Counted from the stretch's first letter, positions 11,321 through 22,731 are shown. The stretch: 35,120 bases of DNA from Gnomoniopsis sp. IMI 355080 (GCA_027946555.1 JAPEVC010000304.1:1-35120); one strand, 5' to 3'. Numbers and translations are program-made. Notes: a model not told the origin generated them from the letters alone.

Positions 11321-13121
11321 TTTCTGTTTCGTTGAGAAGCTTGTTACCATGCCTATCTCTGAAGTTACACCCTGAATGTCTGCTGGTTGCAGCAAGTCGG
11401 CAATCATGTGTCAAAGCAATATTGTATGAAGTTGTGATATTCACCTGGAGCCGCTCTGCCAGTACAATTTTTCCTTCTCCCATCATGTCAAGGCAGTAAT
11501 ATTTCATTGAATGCACCTTTGCGAACCCTTGAATACGTGAGCAACCCTGCCAATTGCGACTTCGTGACTCCTTCATATCTGGTCCTGACAATAAGCAAGA
11601 TGACAATCCATACATCTTTCGGTGGAATTAGATAAGAAATCACTGATTTGATACGTTGTCGCTTTTTCCGTCGCAAAATACCAGAGTGTCAGGTTTATGC
11701 CAGTTGGGCGTCCTATTTCTGAGCCGCTAAGAGGCAGCCAGGTAATCCTCACGTGGGATAGTCGTCGTGAGTAAGGTTGCAGAATACAAAGCAAGCTCCA
11801 TGGGCTCACCAGGCCCTCAGCATAAGCTGCCATAGTCATGTAGCTTCGGCGACCAACGCCAGAGATACACCCAGTTTTGTGTATCCAGCTGAAACGAGTC
11901 GCTTTTGGCTTGTACTTTCCTGCGAGGCTGTTAAAAAAGTCTGAGAGAGAAGACAGCTCGCGCAGTCACCATACCGACAGCCAAAGGCGCAAGTATGAAG
12001 CTGCATTTGCGAAGAAGATACCAACAAAACAAAGAGAGAAAAGAAGAAGAAAGATTGGGGGATGGGGGAACAGCTGCGCATGGCTCCTTTTACTTGGTGC
12101 CTCCTGCGGAGAAAATGCTAGCTGAGGAGCCCTCCGGAACGGCTGGGGCCCTGCGGTCATCTATGGACACACATCGCTACTGGGAATTCGGGATTGTATT
12201 CTTATCAGCCTGCCTAAGTATGTATCGCGTATGCGCAATGTGCTCATAAAGGACTGTGTGCTAATACGAATTCGTGGAACCGGACTTGAGGGACATCGGG
12301 TATGGCTTGATGGAGTGCTTTGAATGAGCGTACAGCTCAATGCGAGATAAGTACAGGTCATTCTGCAATCAAGTTCACGCATTCTACCTACTTCTGTGCT
12401 TACTCGTTGTTATCATTGCCTGTAAGTGCTAGGACGGGTTTCCCAGCATTCGTTCTTATGTAGTGTCTCCAGTTCGCAATGTCGACACCTATACGATATA
12501 CGACATGTCGTATCTGCACAAATCAGGATGGATTGTCCCACTTCAGAAATTTTTCAATATCAGACAGAGGTGCTACCATGGTGACTAAAATGCATGTTCG
12601 TACCTACGTATCAGAGCATACCTTCTGCAAGCACGCAAACTACTCAAGAGCAATTTCATGACGATTTGCGTGTCCATCGTTCGTATTTACAGCAGCGTTA
12701 GGTGCTGTTCATGACACGATGGCAAGATATTATGACTCTACAGTCCGGGAGTGCACAACACCCACTTGGACTTGAAAGCATATCCTCAACCAACGTGACG
12801 TGCATCTCTTAGGAAGCTCGTGTTGTACTCGGATGAGGTTTTGACGCTATACCGCAGTACTGCAGCGGCACTTGTAGACGTTGACCTAAGCTTACAATGC
12901 AGGTATGCCCGGTTTTGAAGGACGAGCACAACCTTCCCAGTTTGGCCTGAGGAGAAATGTGCAACGGGTGAAAGAATTTTATAATCAACCCACGTTGTAT
13001 CAGCCTTCCGCGGCGAGATGTGGCATTGCTCTTCTACCATAGTGCTCTACCTAGGTAACGCAATCGATTTCTTTCTGATTGTAACTTTCTGTCAGCATCA
13101 GTTACAACTCTTGTTTCTACG
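11321..13121. other. Intergenic spacer upstream of the tyrosinase gene
   Basis: This is 1.8 kb between two genes on the same strand. Open frames here are short, mutually overlapping and without protein-like composition; I see no gene or RNA. A/G-rich sequence lies at about 12025-12070. A perfect TACCTAGGTA palindrome sits 65 bp before the tyrosinase ATG. The tyrosinase promoter should be in the last few hundred bases, but I see no clear TATA box. Confidence 0.4.
13048..13057. repeat. TACCTAGGTA palindrome, perfect copy upstream of tyrosinase
   Basis: Perfect 10-bp palindrome between the zinc-module gene and the tyrosinase gene. It is one of three perfect copies in the window. Confidence 0.7.
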
Positions 13122-14527
13122 ATGTATCAATCGTCAAGGTCATTAATATGGCTCTGGACCGGCGTTCACCTGAGCGTCGCAGCTACCCATGCCTGCACTT
13201 CATTGAATCAGAGAAAGTCATGGTGCGGTTACCATAACTCCTACATGCATGGGGGAAGTACTAACAAATCCGAGGAACACCCTCACGAACGATGAAAAAG
13301 CCGGTAGGTGTCGGATAATCACTGTCAATAAGAGACACTCCGTTGGAAGCCGTCCACTGAGGATAGCATTGCGTTGCTGCAACCATGCGACCAGTCGTCC
13401 AGACTTTGTGCTGACACGGCGACAGACTACATTCAGGCCGAACTTTGCTTGCAGGAACAACCTGAGGAGCTCGGCCTAGATGGAGCTGATAACCTTTGGG
13501 ACGACTTACAGTGGACTCATATCATCCAGAGCAACTTCATTCATGGAAGCGGTCAATTTCTCCCTTGGCATCGGTACTATGTTCGGGTCCATGAGCTACT
13601 ACTCCAGTCAAGGTGCAATTACACAGGATCCCAACCGTATTGGGATGAGCTCAGAGACGTGGAAGCCGGGCCCGTTCAAGCCTCGCCAGTCTTCGACCCA
13701 ACTACCGGACTCGGTGGCAATGGAATCGGTCCCAGTTTGTGTGTCACTGATGGGCCATTCGCAGGGCTGTCTCTGCACATGAATGAAACGGGTTACGCTG
13801 CCCCGGCATACTGCCTCAGTCGAAACTTTAGCCAGGCGGGGTTTGACCAAGCAAACTCGACTTATCTTGATCCATGCATGGCCAAGGACAATTATACAGA
13901 AGCTTGGCCATGCTTCAACACAGGAGGACCGCATGGTGCTGGACACCAAGGCACGGGCGGCGTGGTTAGTCCAATTGCAATTAGCACCACTTCGCCAAGC
14001 AGCGGTCACGAATGCTAACCTATGAAGAGTAGATGCTGCAGCTTACCGCAGCTCCGGGGGATCCCGTATTCTTCCTGCACCACGCGTACTTGGATCGTGT
14101 CTGGTGGCAATGGCAACAAAAGGATCTCCCAACAAGACTACGTGACATGGGGGGCAACAACATTCCGGACTCACAGACACTCGAGTTCGCAGGGGAAGGA
14201 TATCCAACTATTGCTCTGACCGGTTATGACGGTGATCCAGGCAATACGACAACGCTGTAAGTAATTACGCTTTATATTGCAGATGTCTGCCTCCTTATCC
14301 ACAACACTACAAGCCGCCACAGTTCGCTGCGGTTTGTCGAGTTGTCGAACGCTCCCTGACCGTACTGGCTGTAATCACATTATACCTACCTTGAGTCTCC
14401 AGCCATTGCTGATTGTCAAGGGGATAGAGGCCATATTTTGTGGATGGGCGGGATCTTCCCAAATGTGACTGTCGGGGATGTAATGGATATTGGGGAAGAA
14501 GTTATTTGTGCCGAGTATATTGACTAG
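13122..14527 (+). CDS. Secreted short tyrosinase / catechol oxidase-like type-3 copper enzyme
   Basis: Family role: binuclear-copper oxidation of phenols or catechols to quinones, here probably extracellular. Five exons: 13122-13222, 13275-13303, 13426-13964, 14033-14256 and 14428-14527, giving about 330 residues. The first intron (13223-13274) carries a perfect TACTAAC branch site; its removal joins the N-terminal segment to WNTLTNDEKA. Residues 1-24 form a signal peptide (hydrophobic SLIWLWTGVHLSVAATHA), with cleavage likely before Cys25. CuA ligands by family pattern are H75, H83 and H92 (WTHIIQSNFIH, FLPWHRYYVRVHE). CuB ligands are H213, H217 and H240 (GPHGAGH, FFLHHAYLDRVWWQW). The family C-terminal segment ends VMDIGEEVICAEYID. 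Several N-x-S/T sites are present. The residue two before H83 is Phe, so the Cys-His thioether seen in some tyrosinases is absent. Monophenolase versus diphenolase activity cannot be decided. The 171-nt last intron is the least certain join. Confidence 0.88.
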
Positions 14528-15752
14528 CACAATGGCAGGAAACAGAACAGACTTGATGTTTTATGAATTCGGTCATGCAGGTACACGGGTATGAGCGTCT
14601 GTTTTCAGAGTCATGCCTGGGTTTACACACGTAGTAGTAATAAGGGTTTTCGGGAAGCAACCGCAGTATCGACTAATAGGTATGGATTATGAGTTTTCAT
14701 TCGATTGCAATCAAACAACTCTCACCAAGGCAGTAATCATGAAGGTTCCATATATCAATGGAGAAATAACCTATGATTCCCGGAACATTCCCATTGATCC
14801 TTGTGAGCCTCTTTGCGTAATCATCGGACTGACGGACTGAAGGCACCGAAATCGTATCACTCTGTATCCTCGGCCAGAAAGCCTCCTCAACAGGCCACAG
14901 AGAGGAGCAACAGCAATGGGAACGGAGCCATAGAAGCCAGATGGTGAATGGGAATCACTCGAAAGCAGTTTGCTTACTTTTCGAATGAAACTTGCAAGGT
15001 TGCAAGTCCAACGCAGCCTGGTCTGATGGAGTCAAGAGGGTGGAAACCGGGGAAAAGATCCACTTCAAACGCAACGCTCCACGGACGAAGGAAGCTAATG
15101 CAGAGTTCCGAAAACAAACACGATGTTTTCCTCCGTGACACAGACGATCCGCGTTTGGGCGCACTCGTTGACACCACCATACCCCGAGTGCCCCGAGTGT
15201 GCATATGGCTCCCGCGCCTTTTGCATTTCACAGATCGAAATCGAAAGGCCGGCATGCCATGGAGACACAGACTCACCAGATAGAGTCAGTCGGCTATCAC
15301 ATGCTCCCGGTCTCTACTCGATTCCTTTCTGCCAAGCTGCCAAGCTGCGTTGCTGCAAGTGAGGGCTGGCTCGTTCCACATCGTCCAACAGCAGCATCAA
15401 CAGTGCTGACACTTGACAATCGGGCTATCAGCGCCGTGCTGTGTTGCATGACGGTTGGGCACTCGACAGATGTAGTCCGTAGGCACATCTCGGCCAAAGA
15501 GCTCCCTTGTAAGTTGTAGCCGACATGTATGGTCCCTCTGGTTCCTGAAAATGTAACCTTGATATGCAGGGGCAGCACGCTCTTCTTCCATCCTGGATCC
15601 TTCAATATCAAAGGCAGACTGCGACTCACGTCCACATTGTCTCTGAACTTTGTCACGCCATGCTCTCCCAGAAAGCTGCACGTACAGTCTCCGCCATATG
15701 AGACCTTAGATCGCTATTTGCGCTCTCGCCTCACAGGGTGTCCTGGTCAACA
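14528..15752. other. Spacer, possibly holding 5' exons of the next gene
   Basis: No complete gene is visible. A 75-codon plus-strand frame (14613-14840) and three overlapping frames at 15123-15771 are open, but none matches a family I know. The frame ending at 15771 has several Cys (GCPGQQCKKC). It could join the following gene through a 44-nt intron (GTGCGC at 15762 to CCAG), but this is only a guess. A 9-bp tandem repeat (CTGCCAAG-type) lies near 15331. Confidence 0.35.
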
Positions 15753-17342
15753 ATGCAAAAAGTGCGCTTAAGCTCCAAGCCCGGCTTGGGAGCGAGGGAT
15801 GCCAGGAACGGGCCAGGGGGAGCAGGGTCAAATGGAGGCCATGGCAGTGGCTCCGGCAGCGGCCATCACGGAGAAGGAGGAGGGGGTGGACATGCGAACG
15901 GTGGAGGAGACGACAACACAAGCACTGCCGTCACGTCGACACAGAAAGCGACCACCTCAGCCGCCATTGCTGCGACGACGGCCGAGTCCTCGTCTGCAGT
16001 CCAGACAAGCGCGCCGGCCAAAAGTCCCGAGGTGACTACTACAGCAGCAGCCCGGTCGAGCGACTCGACTGCTCACACAACGGCTCCCGCAGGTTCGGAG
16101 GGGACAGGAGCATCGAACACATCATCACTCAATGAGTCGACTACTGTGGAGTCAGGGGCAACTGCGTCACAAACAAGATCAACGGACCTCATCAGCACGA
16201 CAGCCACAAAAGGCTACCCGGAAACATCAGCCGCTGCTGTCTCTGCCCCCGCCGCGACATCTTTTGCTTCACCATCCTCAAGTAGTAGTAGCAGTGGCAG
16301 TAGTTCCGATTATCACTCAGGCTCACACGCAGGTGTCATTGCTGGTGTTATTGGTAAGAGAGTTTATTCCTCACTATTAGCCTTGCCAAAATACTAAATA
16401 TCTCGATGTGCAGTGGGACTGTTCGCTCTGGTAGCCATTGGTTTCATCGTATATAGGTTCCGCAGAACAAGGCCTCTGCAACGCATTCTCGGGCCCTTGC
16501 ACAAGGACAGAGACATGCAGACCGGGCCATATCAGAACATGGAGAAGTCCGACGTTGGCTTGGCTCCTAACATGACCGGCGAGACACTCGTAGGTATGAA
16601 TACCATGCGAGTCACCAGGCCGACCAAACCGCTGCCGAAACACGGCATTGGAACAGGGCCACCCAGCGCCGGGAATCATCTCACCCTCGATACCGAGTAT
16701 TTGGGGCCAGCCGCCGCCAGATCAGTCTCGCCAGTATCAACTGTCAGCGAACTAGCTCCAGAAGTGTCGCCCATCTCGCCTGCATCCACGAGACTCAACA
16801 TGCTCCCGATTCAGAAACCAACGATAAAGTCGAATGCACCAGAAACTCAAAGGGCTGTCAGCATGGCAGGTTCCGAGGCCCGCATAGTGAGCATACCACC
16901 AAGGTCGTCAAGGACATTGACAGCAGGATTTCCTCCGGGACCCTGCCAGGAGGGAAGACCACGGGGTCCATCGAGGGACCAAATAAGTAGGAGACCACCA
17001 GGCTATTCCAGAAACCTCACAGGTGGCGCAGGCGGCGGAGGAGCCTGGATGCCAGCCCGGCAAGAAACACTGGGATCAGCGGAGTTCCGGCCGCCTCCGC
17101 TGTCCATCAACCGGAGCAAGCAGACCCCCTTGTGGGCCCAGAATGCGCCTCGTCCAGCTGGGGACATCGGAAACGCAGGATACATACCCTATCATCCGTC
17201 GATGGCTAGGCAGCTGCATAGGGCCAGCCAGGCGAGTGTAAGTGATGCTAGTATTGCGAGCAGCGACGTCTTCTCCCTTACTGATGCGATATCGTGGCCC
17301 AAACCTCCACGGACGCCGACCGCGAGTCCTGATCGTCACTAA
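15753..17342 (+). CDS. Ser/Thr-rich single-pass membrane protein with long cytoplasmic tail; N-terminus unresolved
   Basis: Two exons are clear: up to 16353 and 16414-17342. The intron 16354-16413 (GTAAGA..GTGCAG, branch ATACTAAAT) is phase 1. From the ATG at 15753 this gives about 509 residues. After a Gly/His-rich segment comes a mucin-like Ser/Thr/Ala stretch of about 150 residues, then one membrane helix (HAGVIAGVIVGLFALVAIGF) followed by basic residues (YRFRRTRP), so the tail is cytoplasmic. The tail is rich in Pro, Ser and Arg and has no catalytic motif. This layout resembles fungal wall-stress sensors and other glycosylated membrane proteins, but I see no WSC or other named domain. No signal peptide is found at 15753, which suggests that one or more upstream exons are missing from this model. 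It follows the tyrosinase on the same strand; a functional link is not shown. Confidence 0.68.
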
Positions 17343-17530
17343 TCAAGGCATATGATCTCGTGATGTCTGGTTGCGCAAGTCGCCTGTTGCGGAATTGAAT
17401 GGCATCGTCGGCGGCATATGGTCGTGTTGGGACTGCCGCAATACGTCGCCACTTGCCTTTATATCATTGTCTTCAGCCCATTGCTTAGTCCCACTACGCC
17501 AGCAGCCTTGTGACCGCTACTGCTATATAT

Positions 17531-18106
17531 CTACTGCGGACCTGACGGCGGCTTAGGACCGTCTGTCGGGTGACTAGCCGAGGCCCTACCAGCTTCACAG
17601 GGCAAGACAATGGATACTTCTTCCAGGTCAGGGAATATATGGAGAAGCAGGCCAGATATCCGTTTGCGAGATCCTGGGCGCGGTTCTTGGCTTTGAAAAT
17701 GCGGCAGAACTCCCAAGTCTTCCATGAACAAAGGGTCGGCTGGGCTGAGGATAGGCATGACATGTGCACTAGGGTTGAGAAGTCAGCGTGTGAGTTTCAT
17801 ATCACACGGCCCAGGGGGAGGGGCCAGTGACCACGCTGAGGTGCTTCGGTCAACCTCGAGGGCGATTTGGCTGATGACGTCGAAGCTATGGTCGTTTATC
17901 CGTCGGGGAGCACCCAGTATCATTCTCTGGCATCCACGAATGCACAGGACACGCGCTCTGTTTACTCCGACCTATACTGAGTTCCGAAAAGAGTTCGATA
18001 CAAACAGGTCCGTAATATTGTATGCTTTCCTGCTTGGGTTGGATCCCATAACGGGAGGGATAGAAAGACTGCTATGGGCGTTGAAAGATGGCCTTGTGAA
18101 GGGCAT
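17531..18106 (-). pseudogene. Doubtful or decayed minus-strand gene of unknown function
   Basis: On the minus strand a protein-like frame opens at the ATG at 18106 (MPFTRPSFNAHSS). It meets one in-frame TAG at 17974-17972, then continues in the same frame through MILGAPRRINDHSFDVISQ. A 39-nt candidate intron (17807-17769, GTGTGA..CCTAG) joins it in frame to MPILSPADPLFMEDLGVL, ending at a TGA at 17531. A shorter model starting at the ATG at 17923 would give 117 residues without the internal stop. The sequence IFPDLEEVSIVLPCEAG is reminiscent of leucine-rich C-terminal parts of fungal F-box-like proteins, but this is weak. It could be a pseudogene, a short gene or a chance frame. Confidence 0.35.
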
Positions 18107-18372
18107 GACTTTGGGTGGTGGCCTAGCTTGAAGGTGGCCACTTCAGCTTGTGCCAGGTGCTTCACGGCCATAATCCCTTCATATTATCGATGGAGGCAGC
18201 TGCTGAATTGCACTTGGCATGAGTAATACTTGGACGTAACGTGCATACATGCTATCTCATTGTCCTAAGAGCACGAAAATTTTAGCAAATCACTACTATT
18301 CTGTTTCATCACATGTGAAAATCTCTTCTCTCTCCATATTCGTCTTGCTCCGCACATTTCCTGCGGCCTCAG

Positions 18373-18416
18373 GTTTCTGGTTTCTGGTTTCTGATTTCTC
18401 GTTTCTGGTCTCTGGT
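18373..18416. repeat. Degenerate 7-bp tandem repeat (GTTTCTG)
   Basis: About six imperfect copies of a GTTTCTG-like unit in a row, 64 bp beyond the stop codon of the transporter. They probably lie in its 3' untranslated region. Confidence 0.7.
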
Positions 18417-18479
18417 CCAGCCTCCAGCCTTGACCCTTCGTCGGCCGTTCACCTGGCACTTCTCCATCACCATTATTGT

Positions 18480-20667
18480 TCAGTCGACCTTCTCAGAATG
18501 GTCGTCCACTTTCTCCTTCTCAACATTATCAAGATCACTACCAATACCATGCGACGATTCCTGTAGCATCTGCGTCAGGCCGATCTCATGGTTGATCTCC
18601 TGCATGCGCTCGAAGTCGGCCTGAGCAGCGCCTTCAGATCCGAAAATGACGTCCTGCGTGGTGTCAGTCCCGAGTGTGAGTGCGTGGGTTACGAACACGT
18701 ACCATCTCTTCCAGAGTTAGACGTTTGGTTTCCGGGACAAAGAACCAGATGAAGGCTGCGCCGAGATATGTGAGCAGGCCGAACAGTATATAAGTGCCGT
18801 ATGGCATCGCTGTCAGCATGTCAGGCGTCACTTGGCCCACAATGAAGTTATTCCTATTATATATTAACCATTGCAACTTTCTGCAAGAAGCGATGCTGTA
18901 GCGCTTACATCCAGTTACTAGAAGCTCCCAGGGAGACGCCGTACGGTCGCGAGCTGAGGGGCCAAATCTCGGCGACCAAGATCCATGAGCAAGGACCCCA
19001 GGAGTATCCGAAATGGACAACGAAAAGCCAGACCATGGCTACAGCTGCCCACCCTGCTGCAACCTGAGACGCCCACTGGTTTTCATTTTTAGCAACGATG
19101 ACGGCGATGATGATGTGGCAAGTCTATTCAAGTCAAGTTAATCTCATTACCAGACAACACAAGATCATGGCCCCAAGACTCACAGCCACTGTAGACAATA
19201 ATTAGCAATGGTCATATCATTCAGGAGCTCTTGTACTATAACTTACTGCCAATAGCTCCCACGGCAAGCACAGGCTTGCGGCCCACACGATCCACATACA
19301 ACACAGCTGGAATCGTAGCAAGGCTAAGTACGCATCAGCAGAAGACCTCGGAAGGCATGTCTTGTGAAAATGAGCTTACAACATGACGATGCCCACCACA
19401 CCGGTTGCCAGCAGGCTGACGGCCGTACTACCCAGACCCAACTGCTTAAAGATAGTTGGCGCGTAGTACAGCACAGCCTGGTCGACTATGTTAGCGGATG
19501 CACTGAAAGGGTGGAAAGAGGACCTCGGGATACGGAAGAGCTGAGAGAAACAAACGCAAAGGAAACCAGGAATTAACTAGCCCACTTACATTGATACCCG
19601 TCCATTGCTGGAAGAACATCGTCACAGTAGCAACAATGACTCGCTTGAACATAGCCTTGGTCTTAAAAAGAGAGCCAATGGCCACAAACTGTAGTTTGAA
19701 CGTGTTCCACGCCGTTTGTTCCCTCAAATGTGGGAACTTCTCCGCCACAGTCCGCTTCTCAAACAGACTCTGCGCCTTGATTTCTAAAAACTCTAGTTCC
19801 ACCAATTCATGGTCCTGCGGCAGCCCTCGCAAGCTCGCCAGCACCTTGCGCGCCTCTTCCTCGCGCCCGTGATGCGCAAGCCACCGCGGTGAGAACGGCA
19901 TGAAGAGCATACCAAAGAAGAGGATCAAAGCCGGCGCAATCTGTAAGCAGATGGGCACCAGCCAGCTCGCGTCACTCTGCGCGCCCAGCTCTGTGCCGCC
20001 AATGAAGTTGGTGCCGTAGTCGATCCAGAAGCTGATCATGATGCCGAAGGTGATGGCTAGCTGCTGCAAGGCGACAAGCGCGCCGCGCACTTCGGGGGGT
20101 GAGACCTCGGAGTTGTATATCGGGACAATCATGGCGAGGGAGCCGACTCCCATACCGGTGATGAAGCGGCCTGCAAGGATGGAGTTGTGGCCTGCCGAGG
20201 TAATTGCTGTGGCCTGGATGATCACGCCGAGCACGAACACGGACGTAGCAACGAGGACGCCGTACTTGCGGCTGATAGACTCAGCAAGGAAGCCGGACAA
20301 GAGGGTACCGAGCCAGGCGCCGAGCTCCAGGATCGAGGTGAGCCAGCCTTTCTTGGTCTGAGGCGCGTCGGGATCTAGTGGGTCGTACTCACCCATGTCT
20401 GAAAGCGTTTATTAGTTGGAGTGATCTACTTTGCAGCACATCGATTTGGATGTACCCACGCTGCTGGAAGGAGGGCATAGCAAGGACGCCTGAGAACATC
20501 CCCTGATTATACCCATACAGCACGCCTCCGATACAAGCAAAAGCAGCGATGGCGAAAACACGGCCATTTTTGACCAGGGCCGCGGGTCCGGAATTGCCCA
20601 TGAGGGCTTGTCGACGATGCAATGCCGCATCGTAAACGGCGGCGGTGCCTTCTCCACCCGCAACCAT
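18480..20667 (-). CDS. MFS sugar transporter (SP family), eight exons with a 5-nt micro-exon
   Basis: Proton-coupled uptake of a sugar or related solute at the plasma membrane by family; the substrate is not determined. Exons on the minus strand: 20667-20460, 20398-19590, 19477-19380, 19323-19247, 19188-19184, 19123-18909, 18853-18703 and 18653-18480, giving about 578 residues. Every join is in frame with GT..AG ends. Family signatures: GGVLYGYNQGMFSGV in helix 1, GRFITGMGVGSLAMIVPIY, FSPRWLAHHGREEEARKVL after helix 6, QQWTGIN plus AVLYYAPTIF in helix 7, DRVGRKP, SWGPCSWILVAEIWPLSSR and VPETKRLTLEEMD. These indicate a full 12-helix transporter with cytosolic ends. The start is the ATG at 20667 (MVAGGEGTAAVYD). 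The 5-base exon TGGCT is needed to give the conserved GAIGMATCHIIIAV; skipping it shifts the frame. Quinate, hexose or pentose are all possible substrates. Confidence 0.93.
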
Positions 20668-20830
20668 TTTTTTTTCTTCAGGAGTACGTCTTGTAGGCAA
20701 CGAGAATATGTCAAGGGGCTTGGGGTGTTCAGGAGTACACTTGACAGGAGAGGGCGCAGCAAAAGACTCACGAGAAGAGACAAGCGAGTAAACGAATTCG
20801 GCGTCGTCTCGAGAGAGGTAGCGAACCCAA

Positions 20831-20885
20831 ATTTATAATGTCATAACGAGTGTTGACCAGGCCCCGCCCTTCTTGCAACTCCAAT
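20831..20885 (-). promoter_or_regulatory. Probable core promoter of the sugar transporter
   Basis: On the minus strand a TATAAAT lies at 20837-20831, about 165 bp before the ATG at 20667. A GC-rich block (GGGCGGGGCC) and an inverted CCAAT box (CCAAT on the plus strand at 20881-20885) lie just upstream. A second TATATA-like site is at about 20893. Placement fits a fungal promoter; it is based on motif matches only. Confidence 0.4.
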
Positions 20886-21721
20886 CAGGCACTATATAGA
20901 CCCAACAACGAATCACTACAACCAGAGAAATGGGTGGTTGTCCACCATGGCTGATTAGCTCCTGATTTCCACCAGGACTCTTTCTCCGCATCCTTCGCTG
21001 CGGGCAGAACATACCACCGGCGTGAGATATCAGGCGAAATATTTCATACAGGGATGACGGGTAAATGGGACGCCCTGTAGCGTGTAGTATACCGAGCAGA
21101 GCTTCAGACCTGGCTTTGTCCTTCACTGTGTCTGTATAACCGCAATGATACAAGTCAGGGCTAGGGCCAGTGCCTACCTCACCAATCCGGCCAGCTCTTC
21201 CGTGTAATATGGAAGTAATTCTTGGGCTTCCTCGCCCTGTGTTGAGCATTCGTGCCGTACAGCAAGTAGTACACGGAGGTGGTTCTCCAGATCCATTCCC
21301 AAAAGTCTAGGTATTTAGCCTAAAGTCTTCCCCAACTCCCAGCCGGCACAGCTGGCGGGTGATGACGGCCGAACAAGCGCCGCACAAGCAAGGCCAGGTC
21401 TACCTACTAGATATCGGCTTGCAAGGTCCGAGAAGCACGTCTCCATTCGTTGCTGTGGTGGAGGGAAGCTTGTGCAGGATTTGGCAAGAAGTTGTGGCCG
21501 ATCCGCTTTCGGGTCCTGGCCTATATCTGGATGGAAGAAGGTAGACAGTAGACAGAGTGGCCAACCTTGTGCCAGCGCACCAGCGCCATGGGCCCCCAAA
21601 CGGTCGAGCGAACCCTCCAGGGTCCTTGATCAACCATGGTGCCAGTCGAATACATCAAAGCCAATGGCGCGAGTCAGATGCATGTGCTTGGACGTGCTAC
21701 TATCTTGGGCTTGGCGGGCTC

Positions 21722-21767
21722 CTTGAAAAGGCAAACCTTTGCGGCTTGAAAAGGCAAACCTTTGCGG
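21722..21767. repeat. Exact 23-bp tandem duplication
   Basis: The unit CTTGAAAAGGCAAACCTTTG plus CGG occurs twice back to back (21722-21744 and 21745-21767), followed by a partial third start (CTTGA). It is intergenic. Confidence 0.9.
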
Positions 21768-22557
21768 CTTGATGGGGCTGTAGCGCCACGTCGGGGGCGT
21801 CAGAATCAATACAATCAACAACCGACAGGATTATTGGCGCCCCGGTCATATGCAAATCGGGACGAATTTTCCGCGCGAAGATGAACGACCTAAAGTCGGC
21901 GCCGCCGGAGAGTATTTTATTTGGGGAACTGTAGCTATGGGCCGTTGTGGTGGACAGATAGATGCTCGAGTCTTGCATGGCACACTTGCACCATGTCTGG
22001 ACAGCAGCGAGAAGATTGGCGCACAACAAAAGGCAGGCCACCAAGTACTGTACTATAGAGGATACGAGTGGAAGAACAGAGCAGAGACATCCCCAGCTAT
22101 AGCTATAGGCACATGGGGGGACTCGGGATCATGATGGCATCTCCGGTCATGTTCGGCTGGTCCAAGGGCTGGAAATAGCAACGGCCATATCAAAAGACTG
22201 TTTCGAAACAAGCGGCCCATCGGAGGGGCGAAATGGGGGGTGAGCAGGTCCAGGACGCGGAGGCCAGCATGATCGAAGGCATTCGCAGGTTGCAGGCGAT
22301 AAGCGAGGCCCGGACACAGACCTCTACTTTGTCGAGTGGTTGAGTGTGTACTGAGTTACTGAGTTGCATAGTACTTGGGTACCTACAGCCGCACTACTTG
22401 GTACTCACTATCCCCTAGTAAAGCAATCAGAGGAACCAATGGAAAGTCGATAATTTTAGACGCGCGCCAGGATCACCGTTAAAATTGCCGAGCGGCTGGA
22501 CGGCAAAGCACTGGACTCGACTCCACCGGGGGCCCCATCGCCCCACTGTCCGAGCAC

Positions 22558-22650
22558 AACAAACAAACAGACAAACAAACAAACATCTCTTCTCTTCTCT
22601 CCTCATCTCGTCTTATCTCATCTCATCCCATCTTATCCCATCCCATTCCC
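22558..22650. repeat. CAAA-type then CATCT-type simple sequence
   Basis: A run of degenerate CAAA/CAGA units is followed by about 60 bp of degenerate TCTCATC/TTATCCCA units, all lacking purine-rich interruptions. No coding potential is evident. Confidence 0.7.
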
Positions 22651-22695
22651 ATTGCAAATGTCCACAAGCTGCAATCTGCAAAGCTGCAGGTGCCC

Positions 22696-22731
22696 GTATC
22701 TGTGTCTGTATCTGCATCTGTACCTGCATCT
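22696..22731. repeat. Degenerate hexamer repeat (TGTATC/TGCATC)
   Basis: About six copies of a CTGYAT-like hexamer in tandem. The open frame across it reads as repeated Val-Ser or Cys-Leu pairs, a product of the repeat and not a protein signal. Confidence 0.65.

Noticed and set aside
13249..13479. Frame reading TNPRNTLTNDEKA that looks like a tyrosinase N-terminal motif
   Set aside because: The NPR part comes from sequence better explained as intron (perfect TACTAAC branch site); the spliced reading gives signal peptide, Cys25 and WNTLTNDEKA.
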